From Lysobacteraceae bacterium (GTDB lineage Bacteria > Pseudomonadota > Gammaproteobacteria > Nitrococcales > AK92), in contig JAAYIK010000028.1 of NCBI GenBank assembly GCA_012523465.1, forward strand, positions 1 through 64,000: a stretch of 64,000 nucleotides of DNA. The letters are read 5' to 3'. Positions 33,956 through 42,641 of the stretch are shown here, one piece after another; within the stretch, counting starts at the first letter, position 1; the number at the start of each line of letters is the position of its first letter. Under the pieces are notes generated by a model, which made no database searches, was not told the DNA's origin, and saw only the letters and a list, made by a program, of their open reading frames with translations. Both the position numbers and the translations under genes were made by a program.

Positions 33956-35611
33956 CTAGTCCGCACGCGCCTCCAGGCGCAGCACCGCATCCAGATACTG
34001 CGCACCGACCGGGCGGTGACTGATCAGGATCAGGGTGTGCCCATCCAGCGTCTCGCGCAAGCCGGCCATCACGGCCTCGGCGGTCGGCCCATCCAGCCCT
34101 TCGAACGGCTCATCCAGAATGGTGATCGGGGCGCGCGCCAGCACCGCGCGCGCCAGCACCAAGCGGCGGGCCTGGCCGCCGGACAGCCCGGCCCCGTACT
34201 CCCCGATCAAGGTCTCCAGTCCCTGCGGCAGGGCCCGCACCACAGCATCCAGCTGCACTGCGGCCAGCGCTTCCCAGAACGCGGCCTCGTCGGCCTCGGG
34301 CCGGGCCAGGCGCAGGTTGTCAGCCACACTGGCATTGAACAGGTAAGGCTGCTGCTCGACATAGTGCAGCGTGCGGCGCAGTGTGGGCTCATCGTAGGCT
34401 TCAATGGGCCGGCCGTCGAGCAGGATCGCGCCCTGCTGCGGCTGCAGCAGCCGCGCCAGCAAGCGCGCAAGCGTAGTCTTGCCGCTGCCGGACTCGCCCT
34501 GTAACCCCAGCCATCGGCCATAGGGCAGGCGGAAATCGACTCCCGCCAGACCGTGCGTGCGTCCCGGATAGCGGAAGCTCAAACCCCGCACCTCCAGCTC
34601 CGGCGTCCGCGAGGGCTGAGGCCCCTGCGGCGGGAACGCCGCCACCGGCGGCTCTGCGCCCAGCTCGTTCACCCGCTGCAGCGCGGCCCGTCCCTGGGCG
34701 GCCGCCTGGAAGGCTGCCGGCAGCGGCGCCAGGGCCTCCTGCAGGCCGAGCACAGCCAGCACCGCCATGGTCAGGAAGGGCCCGGCCTTGACCTGGCTAA
34801 CACCGCCAGTGAGCATGCTCCAGACAGCCAGCCCCAGCAGCCCGGCCAGCAGCGCCTGGCCCACGGCCGTCGCCAGGCTCTGTCGGAACTGGGCGTCCAG
34901 CACCCGCTGGTCGGCGGCGTCCAGCAGCTGCCGCCGCCGCTCCCAGACGCCGTGCAAATGTAGGCTGATCATCCCGGCCAGCGACTCGATGAGCAGATCG
35001 CGCCGCTCACCGGCATGGCGCCGCTGCTGCGCTCCCAGATGGCTGGCCAGCAGCGCCAGCAGCAGCGGCAGGGCCACCGCGCCCAGCAACAGCCAGGGCA
35101 AGGCACGCAGCATTAGCGTCGCCGACTGCCAATAAAGCAGTCCCAGCACCGTCAGCAGCACGACCAGTGCCCACAGCACCGGCGCCAGCAGCCGCAGCGG
35201 CAGCTCGTCCAGGGTGTCGACGTCGGCCACCACCCGCTCCAGCAGCTCGCCGCTGCTGAGGCGGGGACTGGGCAGCCGCGGCAACAGGCGCCGGTAGACC
35301 TGGCTGCGGAGGCTGCTCAGCAACCGCAGCACGGCGTCGTGCGAGGCCAGCCGCTCGCCATAGCGCCCGGCAGTGCGGAGGATGGCGCTCAGCCGGATCA
35401 GGGCGCCGGGGCGGAAGATGTCGAACTGGGCGGCCGCCGCGGCGCTCAGGCCGGCCAGCGCCGCGGCGCTGATGAACCAGCCGGACAGCGCCAGCAGCCC
35501 CAGCGCCGCCAGCAGCGTCACCAGCCCCAGCGCCAGGCCCAGACCGAAGCGCAGTCGCCAGCGCCACAACTGCCCCCAGAAACGGATCAGCGGCCCGCCA
35601 CGCTCGCTCAT
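33956..35611 (-). CDS. cydC: CydDC exporter subunit CydC
   Basis: A 551-residue ABC half-transporter with six N-terminal TM helices and an ATPase domain (Walker A GESGSGKTTLA, signature LSGGQARRL, Walker B ITILDEPFEG). With CydD it is needed for cytochrome bd assembly; it has been described as a cysteine/glutathione exporter and, in newer work, as a haem transporter. The ATG at 35611 overlaps the cydD stop as ATGA. It is convergent with glrR, with 3 nt between the genes. Confidence 0.95.
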   Translation of the reverse strand: MSERGGPLIRFWGQLWRWRLRFGLGLALGLVTLLAALGLLALSGWFISAAALAGLSAAAAAQFDIFRPGALIRLSAILRTAGRYGERLASHDAVLRLLSSLRSQVYRRLLPRLPSPRLSSGELLERVVADVDTLDELPLRLLAPVLWALVVLLTVLGLLYWQSATLMLRALPWLLLGAVALPLLLALLASHLGAQQRRHAGERRDLLIESLAGMISLHLHGVWERRRQLLDAADQRVLDAQFRQSLATAVGQALLAGLLGLAVWSMLTGGVSQVKAGPFLTMAVLAVLGLQEALAPLPAAFQAAAQGRAALQRVNELGAEPPVAAFPPQGPQPSRTPELEVRGLSFRYPGRTHGLAGVDFRLPYGRWLGLQGESGSGKTTLARLLARLLQPQQGAILLDGRPIEAYDEPTLRRTLHYVEQQPYLFNASVADNLRLARPEADEAAFWEALAAVQLDAVVRALPQGLETLIGEYGAGLSGGQARRLVLARAVLARAPITILDEPFEGLDGPTAEAVMAGLRETLDGHTLILISHRPVGAQYLDAVLRLEARAD

Positions 35612-37380
35612 GCGCCATCCTCCAGCTCGCGGAACAGCCGGCACAGCCTGCTATCGGCTCGCGCCAGCAGCGACTGCGGCGCGCCCTGCTCCACCAGCCG
35701 CCCCTGCTCCAGCACCAGTACACGGTCGACCCACTCCAGGTGGGCGCGGTCATGGGTCGCCAGCAAGACGCTACGGCCCTGGCTGGCCCGGGCCAGCTCG
35801 GCGCGCAAGGCGGCGCTGGTGTCGGCGTCGAGCTGCGCGGTCGGCTCATCCAGCAGCCACAGCGGCGCATCGCGCAGCAGCGCCCGCGCCAGCGCCAGCC
35901 GCTGCAGCTGGCCGCCGGACAGCCCCCGGCCGCCCTCGCCCAGCACCGTGTCGAGGCCATCCGGCAGGCTCGCCAGCAGTCCGCCCAACCCGGCCTGCCG
36001 CAGCACCGTCGCCAGCGCCGTGTCGTCGTACCCCTCCGCGCCCAGGGTGAGATTCTCACGCAGGCTGCCACGGAACCATTCCGGTCGCTGCCCCATCCAA
36101 GCCAGCACCCGCCACCAGCTCGCGCGTTCCAGCGTCGTCAAGTTAAGGCCGTTGGCCAGAATCCTGCCCTCGTTGGGCGCGGCGAAGCCGAGCACCAGGT
36201 TGAGTAGGCTGGACTTGCCGGCGCCGCTCTCACCCACCAGCGCGACTCGCTCGCCCGGGTTCAGGACGAAGGAAACTGCCTCGATGCCGATCCGCCCGTC
36301 CGGATAGCGCAGGGTGACGGCGTCGAATTCCAGCCGGATGCCGCCGACCGGCTGCGGCCAGCGGACGCTGGCCACTGCCGGCCGCCACTGGCCGGGCACG
36401 GCCTCGACCCGCATGATGGCCTGGGCCGCACCGATGGCCTGGGCGCGCGAATGGTACTCGGCGCCGAGCTGGCGCAGCGGCATGTAGAACTCCGGCGCCA
36501 GCATGAGGATAAACAGCGCGTCCTCCAGCCACATGTCCTCGCCGTAATGCCCCCAATGGAACCAGTCGAGCAGCGACAGCCCCAGGTATAGCGCTACCAT
36601 GGCGATGGCAATCGAGGAGAACAGCTCCAGCACCGCCGAAGAGAGGAAGGCCAGGCGTAGCACCCCCATGGTGCGCTTGCGGTACTCCTCGGAAGCATGG
36701 GTTATCCAGCGCTCGCCCGTCTCGGCCCGCCCCAGCAACCGCAGGGTCGGCGCTCCGCGCAGCAGGTCGAGGAAACGACCGCCGCGCACGCCAAGGGCGA
36801 CCGCCTGGCGCTCGCTGGCGGCGGCAGCGCCGCGCCCCACCAGCACCATGAACAGTGGGATCAGCGGCGCGGTAACCAGGAAGATCACAGCGGCCAGCCA
36901 GCTGCGCGGGGCGACGGCAGCGGCGATCAGCAGCGGCACGATGGCAGCCAGCCGGGTCTGCGGCAGATAACGCGCATAGTAGGCATCCAGCGCATCCACC
37001 TGTTCCAGCACCGTGGTGGACAGCTGGCCGTCGTTGCCGATGCCGGCCCGCAGCGGCCCCAGCTGCGCCAGCCGCTCCAGCAGCCGGCCGCGGACACGCC
37101 GCCGCACGGCCAGCCCAGCCTTGGCGCCGGCCCAGTCCTTGAGCGCCAGGAAGACGCTGCGGATCAGCACCAGGACCGGCACGACATACCAGAGCGTGGC
37201 CACCGGCGGCATGCGGCCGCCGACCCAGTCGGCGATGCAGCGGGCCAGCAGCGCGAACAGGACGATAGTGGCGACCGCCGCCAGCGCTCCGGCCCCGGTG
37301 CTCAACCGGGACCAGAGGCTGGCGGCGGTCGCCTCCTGCTTAAGCCAGGCTTCAGGGCTTGGGTGCGGGGCTGCCGTCAT
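35608..37380 (-). CDS. cydD: CydDC exporter subunit CydD
   Basis: A 590-residue ABC half-transporter with N-terminal TM domain and ATPase (Walker A GESGAGKSSLL, signature LSGGQLQRLALA, Walker B LWLLDEPTAQLD). It pairs with CydC. It starts 11 nt after cydX and is coupled to cydC. All five cyd genes read in one direction with short spacers, so this is a single operon. Confidence 0.95.
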   Translation of the reverse strand: MTAAPHPSPEAWLKQEATAASLWSRLSTGAGALAAVATIVLFALLARCIADWVGGRMPPVATLWYVVPVLVLIRSVFLALKDWAGAKAGLAVRRRVRGRLLERLAQLGPLRAGIGNDGQLSTTVLEQVDALDAYYARYLPQTRLAAIVPLLIAAAVAPRSWLAAVIFLVTAPLIPLFMVLVGRGAAAASERQAVALGVRGGRFLDLLRGAPTLRLLGRAETGERWITHASEEYRKRTMGVLRLAFLSSAVLELFSSIAIAMVALYLGLSLLDWFHWGHYGEDMWLEDALFILMLAPEFYMPLRQLGAEYHSRAQAIGAAQAIMRVEAVPGQWRPAVASVRWPQPVGGIRLEFDAVTLRYPDGRIGIEAVSFVLNPGERVALVGESGAGKSSLLNLVLGFAAPNEGRILANGLNLTTLERASWWRVLAWMGQRPEWFRGSLRENLTLGAEGYDDTALATVLRQAGLGGLLASLPDGLDTVLGEGGRGLSGGQLQRLALARALLRDAPLWLLDEPTAQLDADTSAALRAELARASQGRSVLLATHDRAHLEWVDRVLVLEQGRLVEQGAPQSLLARADSRLCRLFRELEDGA

Positions 37381-37391
37381 CGCGGCAGGCC

Positions 37392-37505
37392 CTACTCAGA
37401 CCTGCCCTCTTCTCCAGGGTAACCCTGAAATTCCAGCCACATGGCATTGAGGATGCCGGCCGCGCAAGCCAGCAACACACCGAGTATCCAAGCGAAGTAC
37501 CACAT
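37392..37505 (-). CDS. cydX: Cytochrome bd oxidase small subunit CydX
   Basis: A 37-residue one-helix protein starting MWYFAWILGVLLACAAGILN and then AMWLE, almost identical in pattern to E. coli CydX. It stabilises haem binding in cytochrome bd. It lies between cydB (14 nt away) and cydD (11 nt), with AGGAAA-type purines upstream. At 114 nt including the stop codon it is easily missed by gene finders. Confidence 0.93.
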   Translation of the reverse strand: MWYFAWILGVLLACAAGILNAMWLEFQGYPGEEGRSE

Positions 37506-37518
37506 CGTCTGTTTCCTC

Positions 37519-38673
37519 TCAGTACATCGACGCCGAGTGCTCGCGCACGTCCTCAGCCGTGACCGGACCACGCATGACGCGGTACACCCAGCTGGTGTAG
37601 GCGATGACGATCGGCAGGAAGATGATCACCATCCAGAACATCCAGCGCAGCGTCAAGAGACTGGAGGTGGAATCCCACATCGTCAGGCTGTGGCCAGGCT
37701 CCAGGCTGGAGGGCATAAGGAACGGGAACATAGCCACGCCCGCTGTGAGCACCACGCAGCCCAGCGCTACCGAGCTGGCGATGAAGGCGAGCCCCGGCCG
37801 GGTGGCGGCCAGCTTCCAGGCCACGAACGCACCGACGAAGACCAGCGCCGGAATCACCCACAGCAGCGGATTGGCGCCGTAGTTTGCCAGCCAGGCACCG
37901 GCTTCGCGCACCACCTGCTTGGTGGTCGGGTTGGACGCTGCTTCGGTGCCGGCGAAGGCGACGATCCGGTAGCCGTCGATGCCAAGGGTCAGCCAAATGC
38001 CGGCCAGGGCGAAGGTGACGCACAGCGCCAGCGCCGAATAGCCGACCCAGCGCCGGGCCCGCTCGCGGATCTCGCCTTCGGTCTTGAGCTGCAGGAACAC
38101 CGACCCCTGCAGCAACATCATCGACAAGCTGACCAGGCCCGCCAGCAAACCGTACGGATTGAGCAGGCCGAAGAAGCTGCCGTAATAGGTCACCCGCAGC
38201 TGCTCATCGAAGGAGAACGGCACGCCCTGCAACAAGTTGCCGAAGGCCACGCCGAACACGATCGAGGGCACGATGGCGCCCACGAACAGTGCCCAGTCCC
38301 AGACGTTGCGCCAGCGCGCATTCGGCAGCTTGCTGCGGTAGGAAAAGCCCACCGGCCGCAGAATCAGCGCAAACAGCGTCAGGATCAAGGCGATGAAGAA
38401 GCCGGAGAAGGCCGCCGAGTAGACCAGGGGGTAGGCGGCGAAGATCGCGCCACCCCCGAGGATCAGCCAGACCTGGTTTCCCTCCCAGGTCGGACCGACG
38501 GTGTTGATCAGCACCCGCCGCTCGTCGTCGGTACGAGCCACGATCGGCAGCAACGTGGCCACGCCGAGGTCGAATCCCTCCATCACGGCGAAGCCGATCA
38601 GCAGCACGCCGAGAAACAGCCACCAGATGACGCGTAGCGTCTCGTAGCTCATCAAGAACTGTATGAATTCCAT
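37519..38673 (-). CDS. cydB: Cytochrome bd ubiquinol oxidase subunit II
   Basis: A 384-residue inner membrane protein with eight to nine helices. The N-terminal LMSYETLRVIWWLFLGVLLIG and GFDLGVATLLPIVAR blocks are typical, as is TVGPTWEGNQVWLI. It forms the oxidase with CydA, giving high-affinity oxygen reduction to water. It starts 11 nt after cydA. Confidence 0.97.
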   Translation of the reverse strand: MEFIQFLMSYETLRVIWWLFLGVLLIGFAVMEGFDLGVATLLPIVARTDDERRVLINTVGPTWEGNQVWLILGGGAIFAAYPLVYSAAFSGFFIALILTLFALILRPVGFSYRSKLPNARWRNVWDWALFVGAIVPSIVFGVAFGNLLQGVPFSFDEQLRVTYYGSFFGLLNPYGLLAGLVSLSMMLLQGSVFLQLKTEGEIRERARRWVGYSALALCVTFALAGIWLTLGIDGYRIVAFAGTEAASNPTTKQVVREAGAWLANYGANPLLWVIPALVFVGAFVAWKLAATRPGLAFIASSVALGCVVLTAGVAMFPFLMPSSLEPGHSLTMWDSTSSLLTLRWMFWMVIIFLPIVIAYTSWVYRVMRGPVTAEDVREHSASMY

Positions 38674-38684
38674 GGTTGCTCTCC

Positions 38685-40289
38685 TTAAGCCTGTTCGGAC
38701 GAGACCGGAGCGGCCGGTGCCGGCATGGGGCTGACGCCGGACGAAGGCTCACGTTCCTGCGTCTCGGTGGAGGCGTCCGCCGGGCCAAGCCGGATAAACT
38801 TGAGCATCAGGTACATCTCCACCACCAGCAGCACCGTGTACAGCAGGACGAAGCCGGTCAGGCTGAAGGCCAGATCGCTTACGGTCAGCGAGGACACCGA
38901 CAGCCAGGTGGGCAGCACATCGCCAACGGTCCATGGCTGTCGGCCGACCTCGGCCACGAACCAGCCAGCCTCGGAGGCAATCCATGGCAGCGGGATGGAG
39001 TACAGCGCGAAGCGGAGCAGCGCCTTGCTCTTGCCGACGGTGCGACGCGCCGAGGCCGCGAACGCCCAAATGAACAGGACCAGCATGATGAAGCCGGCGG
39101 CCACCATCACCCGGAAGGTCCAGAACAGGGGACCGACCGGCGGGATGCTGTCACGCACCGCGGCCTGGATCTGCTCCTCGGTGGCGTCCACCACCTTGTC
39201 GGTATAGCGCTTGAGCAGCAGGCCATAGCCGAGGTCCTCCCGACGCGCCATGAACTCTTCCCGGGCGGCCTCGTCGTAAGGATTGGCGCGCAGCCTGGTG
39301 AGCGCGTCGTAGGCAAGCATGCCGCTGCGGATGCGCTGCTCGCTCTCAGCCATCAAATCCTTAATGCCGATGACGGGCTCATCCACCGAGCGGGTGGCGA
39401 GTAGACCCATCACCCAGGGAATATTCAAAGCGCCCCGCGTCTCCAGCTTCTCGGAGTCGATCCAGCCAGCCACCGTGAACGAGGCCGGCGGCTCCTGAGT
39501 CTCCCACATGGCCTCGATGGCGGCGAGCTTCACCTTCTGCACGGTGCCCAGGCTGTAGCCGTGCTCGTCACCCAGGGTGATCACCGACAGCACGCCGGCC
39601 AAGCCGAAGGCCGCAGCGATGGCGAACGAACGCCGGGCGAAGGCGACGTGGCGGCCTCGCAGCAGGTACCAGGCGCTCACGCCGAGCACGAAGACGGCGG
39701 CGGTGACGTAGCCGGCCGAGACCGTGTGGACGAACTTCACCTGCGCCACCGGGTTGAAGAAGACGTCAGCGAAGCTGGTCATCTCCATGCGCAGGGTCTC
39801 GGGATTGAACGCGGCGCCGGCGGGATACTGCATCCAGCCGTTGGCGATTAGGATCCAGAGAGCCGAGAAGTTCGAGCCTAGCGCCACCAGCCAGGTGACG
39901 ATCAGGTGCTGTACCTTGCTCAACCGCTCCCAGCCGAAGAAGAACAGGCCGACGAAGGTCGCCTCCAGGAAGAAGGCCATCAGCCCCTCGATGGCGAGCG
40001 GCGTGCCGAAGATGTCACCAACGTACTGGGAGTAGTAGGACCAGTTCGTGCCGAACTGGAACTCCATGGTGATGCCGGTGGAGACACCGAGGACGAAGTT
40101 GATGCCGAACAGCTTGCCCCAGAACTTCACCATATCCTTGTAGATCTGCTTGCCGGTCATGACGTAGACCGACTCCATGATGGCAAGCAGGAAGGACAGG
40201 CCCAGGGTCAAGGGCACGAATATGAAGTGATACATGGCAGTCAATGCGAACTGCCAACGCGATAGTTCAACGACTGTATCCGAGATCAT
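38685..40289 (-). CDS. cydA: Cytochrome bd ubiquinol oxidase subunit I
   Basis: A 534-residue haem protein. The haem b595 histidine is in MYHFIFVPLT, and the quinol (Q) loop begins GDEHGYSLGTVQKVKLAAIEA. A long insert follows (to about residue 390), so this is the long-Q-loop type seen in E. coli rather than the short cyanide-insensitive type. AAAGGTGAGG precedes the ATG. The promoter region carries an FNR/Anr-like box, so induction at low oxygen is likely. Confidence 0.97.
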   Translation of the reverse strand: MISDTVVELSRWQFALTAMYHFIFVPLTLGLSFLLAIMESVYVMTGKQIYKDMVKFWGKLFGINFVLGVSTGITMEFQFGTNWSYYSQYVGDIFGTPLAIEGLMAFFLEATFVGLFFFGWERLSKVQHLIVTWLVALGSNFSALWILIANGWMQYPAGAAFNPETLRMEMTSFADVFFNPVAQVKFVHTVSAGYVTAAVFVLGVSAWYLLRGRHVAFARRSFAIAAAFGLAGVLSVITLGDEHGYSLGTVQKVKLAAIEAMWETQEPPASFTVAGWIDSEKLETRGALNIPWVMGLLATRSVDEPVIGIKDLMAESEQRIRSGMLAYDALTRLRANPYDEAAREEFMARREDLGYGLLLKRYTDKVVDATEEQIQAAVRDSIPPVGPLFWTFRVMVAAGFIMLVLFIWAFAASARRTVGKSKALLRFALYSIPLPWIASEAGWFVAEVGRQPWTVGDVLPTWLSVSSLTVSDLAFSLTGFVLLYTVLLVVEMYLMLKFIRLGPADASTETQEREPSSGVSPMPAPAAPVSSEQA

Positions 40290-40319
40290 GTTGCCTCACC
40301 TTTCTAATGCCCCGAAATC

Positions 40320-40360
40320 AGCATATTGCGGCGCGGCAAAAGCATGTTGACGCAAATCAA
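40320..40360 (-). promoter_or_regulatory. FNR/Anr-type box and -10 element of the cydABX-cydDC operon
   Basis: On the minus strand TTGATTTGCGTCAA (40360-40347) matches the FNR consensus TTGAT-N4-ATCAA at 9 of 10 defined bases. A -10 candidate TATGCT lies at 40325-40320. A start near 40313 would put the box centre close to -41, the class II activator position. The cydA ATG is at 40289. Confidence 0.6.
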
Positions 40361-40406
40361 GATGGACCGGGCTTGACGGTCCAGGACGTCCTGCGCGCAG
40401 GCGCGC

Positions 40407-40589
40407 TGTCGCCAAACGACGACCGTGCGCGGGCTTGCCCCGCAAGGCTTGTGCCGTTGGGGCCCGATTTCCGCCGCCTGACGGTGACAGCCAGATCCGC
40501 TGGCACCGGTGCCTGGCCTGGCCATCAATGAAAAAACTCAGAAAATCGAACACTTAGGAAATACGACCGAAATTGGCACGGCAGTTGCC
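40407..40589 (+). promoter_or_regulatory. Sigma-54 promoter with upstream activator and IHF-like sites
   Basis: TTGGCACG-GCAG-TTGCC (40573-40589) matches the -24/-12 consensus, with GG and GC exactly 10 nt apart. Upstream is an AT-rich stretch with AATCGAACACTTA (40544-40556), one mismatch from the IHF consensus. Further up are the perfect palindrome GGCACCGGTGCC (40502-40513) and TGTC-N10-GACC (40407-40424), one base off the GlrR half-site pair TGTC-N10-GACA. This is the layout of an enhancer-dependent promoter. The start should be near 40600. The rest of the gap from 40361 holds nothing else I can name. Confidence 0.65.
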
Positions 40590-40712
40590 TAGTTGATCGT
40601 GCTTCGGTGGGATACGCACGGGATGTGCGGCGGGGTTGCACCAGGGACAGGGCACCTGGAGGAACAGGGACGTTCTGCCTACCGAACCCGAGCACAGGGC
40701 AGAGATGTGGCG

Positions 40713-40931
40713 ATGAAGGAGATGCTGTTCATTACCGTTGCCGTGCTGGTGCCGCCGACACTAACGTTCCTCGGCGTGGTCGGCGAGCGCCCGCAGTCGC
40801 GCTTCGAGCAAGGCTGGCATCTCCCGGCCGGCGCGAACCAGCCGCCGCCGGCCGCTGGCGAACGGAACGGCGCCAGCCCGCCCCGGCCGTGCTGGCCCGA
40901 AACCGCCCAACGGCAGCCAACGTCCTCCTAG
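40713..40931 (+). CDS. Small predicted membrane or exported protein, unrecognised
   Basis: A possible 72-residue protein starting MKEMLFITVAVLVPPTLTFL, one hydrophobic helix or signal, then a proline- and alanine-rich tail ending at 40931. The start has only a weak purine run upstream (GGGCAGAGATG), and the tail could be a GC-bias artefact. Support comes from a strong sigma-54 promoter 125 nt upstream. In E. coli the gene between cydX and ybgC is ybgE, another small membrane protein, but I see no clear similarity. The transcript could instead be non-coding. Confidence 0.35.
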   Translation: MKEMLFITVAVLVPPTLTFLGVVGERPQSRFEQGWHLPAGANQPPPAAGERNGASPPRPCWPETAQRQPTSS

Positions 40932-41079
40932 CGGGCCGTGACGTCGCGGCGGCCGGCGACGCTTGTTCCCTCTTGTGCCCGCGTATACAGTTAGGGCGTT
41001 TGACCAATCCAACCCGTTGACCAAGCATCTCGGATGACCGGCAGCGGCTCCAATCCTGCGGGGTCCGCAAGGAATACAC

Positions 41080-41493
41080 GTGAACGCATTCGTCTGGCCG
41101 ATCCGGGTCTACTACGAAGACACCGACAGCGGCGGCATCGTCTACCATGCCAACTACCTCAAGTACATGGAGCGTGCCCGTACCGAGTGGCTGCGCGCGC
41201 GCGGCTTCGACCAAGGCCGGCTGAAGCAGGAACTCGGCGTCATCTTCGTGGTCCGTTCCCTGCAAATCGAATACGAAAAACCGGCGCAAATCGACGACAA
41301 ATTACAAGTTGTTACCCAGGTCGCGGCACAACGGCGGGCAAGTCTGCTATTCCATCAGCTCATCCAGCGCGAGGACCCCGAGCCCGTGGTGCTGATCCGC
41401 AGCGAAGTCAAGGTAGCTTGCCTCGACAGCCGCACGCTCAAGCCTCGCGCCATACCGGACCAGATTAGAATGGAGTTAACGGATGTCGGTTGA
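41080..41493 (+). CDS. ybgC: YbgC-family acyl-CoA thioesterase
   Basis: A 137-residue hot-dog fold thioesterase with the catalytic aspartate motif YYEDTDSGGIVYHANYL. YbgC hydrolyses acyl-CoA and is associated with the Tol-Pal system and phospholipid synthesis. It starts with GTG at 41080, 6 nt after AAGGA, and overlaps tolQ by 11 nt. A weak promoter (TATACA at 40984-40989) lies about 90 nt upstream. Confidence 0.95.
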   Translation: MNAFVWPIRVYYEDTDSGGIVYHANYLKYMERARTEWLRARGFDQGRLKQELGVIFVVRSLQIEYEKPAQIDDKLQVVTQVAAQRRASLLFHQLIQREDPEPVVLIRSEVKVACLDSRTLKPRAIPDQIRMELTDVG

Positions 41494-42184
41494 CCTTTCC
41501 CTCGCGCACCTGATTTGGCAGGCGAGTCCAGTTGTCAAGCTCGTCATGCTGATTCTGGTCGGCGCCTCGATCGCCTCCTGGGCGGTCATCTTCCACAAGC
41601 GGCGACAGCTGCGGGCGGCCGCCGAGGGCGCTGAGCAGTTCGAGGAGCGGTTCTGGTCCGGCGGCAACGTGGCCGAGCTCTACGCTCAATCCAATCGCAC
41701 CGACGAATTCAGCGGCGGCCTGGAACGCATCTTTCGGGCCGGCTTCCGGGAATTCTCCCGCATGCGCAAGCAGCAGGTCAGTCCGGAAGCGGTGGTCGAG
41801 GCCTCCCAGCGGGCCATGCGGGTGGCGCTGACCCGAGAAGCCGACGAGCTGGAGGCCCAGCTGCCCTTCCTGGCGACGGTTGGCTCCACCAGCCCCTACA
41901 TCGGCCTGTTCGGCACCGTCTGGGGCATCATGAACTCCTTCCAGGCCCTGGGACACATGCAGCAGGCCACACTCGCCACCGTGGCCCCCGGCATCGCCGA
42001 GGCGCTGATCGCCACTGCCATCGGCCTGTTCGCGGCCATTCCCGCGGTCATCGCCTACAACCGCTATGCCAACCGCGCGGAACGGCTGATCAGCCGCTAC
42101 GAAGTCTTCATGGAAGAGTTCACCAGCATTCTGCAGCGCAACACCCAGAGCATCGTCGCCAGCGACGAGCGCTCGGCAGGATGA
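41483..42184 (+). CDS. tolQ: Tol-Pal system motor protein TolQ
   Basis: A 233-residue inner membrane protein of the MotA/TolQ/ExbB family with three helices. Helices two and three are in [20 protein letters not shown] and [20 protein letters not shown]. With TolR it forms the proton-driven motor that energises TolA during cell division and keeps the outer membrane intact. It overlaps ybgC. Confidence 0.97.
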   Translation: MSVDLSLAHLIWQASPVVKLVMLILVGASIASWAVIFHKRRQLRAAAEGAEQFEERFWSGGNVAELYAQSNRTDEFSGGLERIFRAGFREFSRMRKQQVSPEAVVEASQRAMRVALTREADELEAQLPFLATVGSTSPYIGLFGTVWGIMNSFQALGHMQQATLATVAPGIAEALIATAIGLFAAIPAVIAYNRYANRAERLISRYEVFMEEFTSILQRNTQSIVASDERSAG

Positions 42185-42193
42185 GGCAGAGCC

Positions 42194-42637
42194 ATGCCCG
42201 CTCCGGTCACGCCCTCCATCGCCCGTCGCCGCAGCCGCCGCCGGCCGCTGTCGGAAATCAACGTCGTGCCGTACATCGACGTCATGCTGGTGCTGCTGGT
42301 CATCTTCATGGTCACTGCGCCCCTGCTCACCCAAGGGGTGGTGGTCGAGCTGCCCCAGGCTGACGCAGCGCCCTTGGACAACAAGCAGGCCGAACCGCTC
42401 ATCGTCGGCATCATGGCCGATGGCAGCTACCACTTGAGTATCGAGCAGGAGCGCGAGGTCAGCCTACAGGAAATGCTGACCATGGTCGCCGCGGTCATGC
42501 GCCAGCGCCCGGATACCCCGGTCCTGGTGCGGGGCGACAAGAACGTCCCCTATGGCCGTGTGGTGGAGGCCATGGCCCATCTGCAGCGAGCCGGCGTGCC
42601 GCAAGTCGGCCTGATGACGGAGCCGGCCGGACGCTAA
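42194..42637 (+). CDS. tolR: Tol-Pal system protein TolR
   Basis: A 147-residue ExbD/TolR protein with one N-terminal helix. The proton-binding aspartate is in [18 protein letters not shown]. The periplasmic domain ([18 protein letters not shown]) follows. It lies 9 nt after tolQ. Confidence 0.97.
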   Translation: MPAPVTPSIARRRSRRRPLSEINVVPYIDVMLVLLVIFMVTAPLLTQGVVVELPQADAAPLDNKQAEPLIVGIMADGSYHLSIEQEREVSLQEMLTMVAAVMRQRPDTPVLVRGDKNVPYGRVVEAMAHLQRAGVPQVGLMTEPAGR

Positions 42638-42641
42638 TGCC

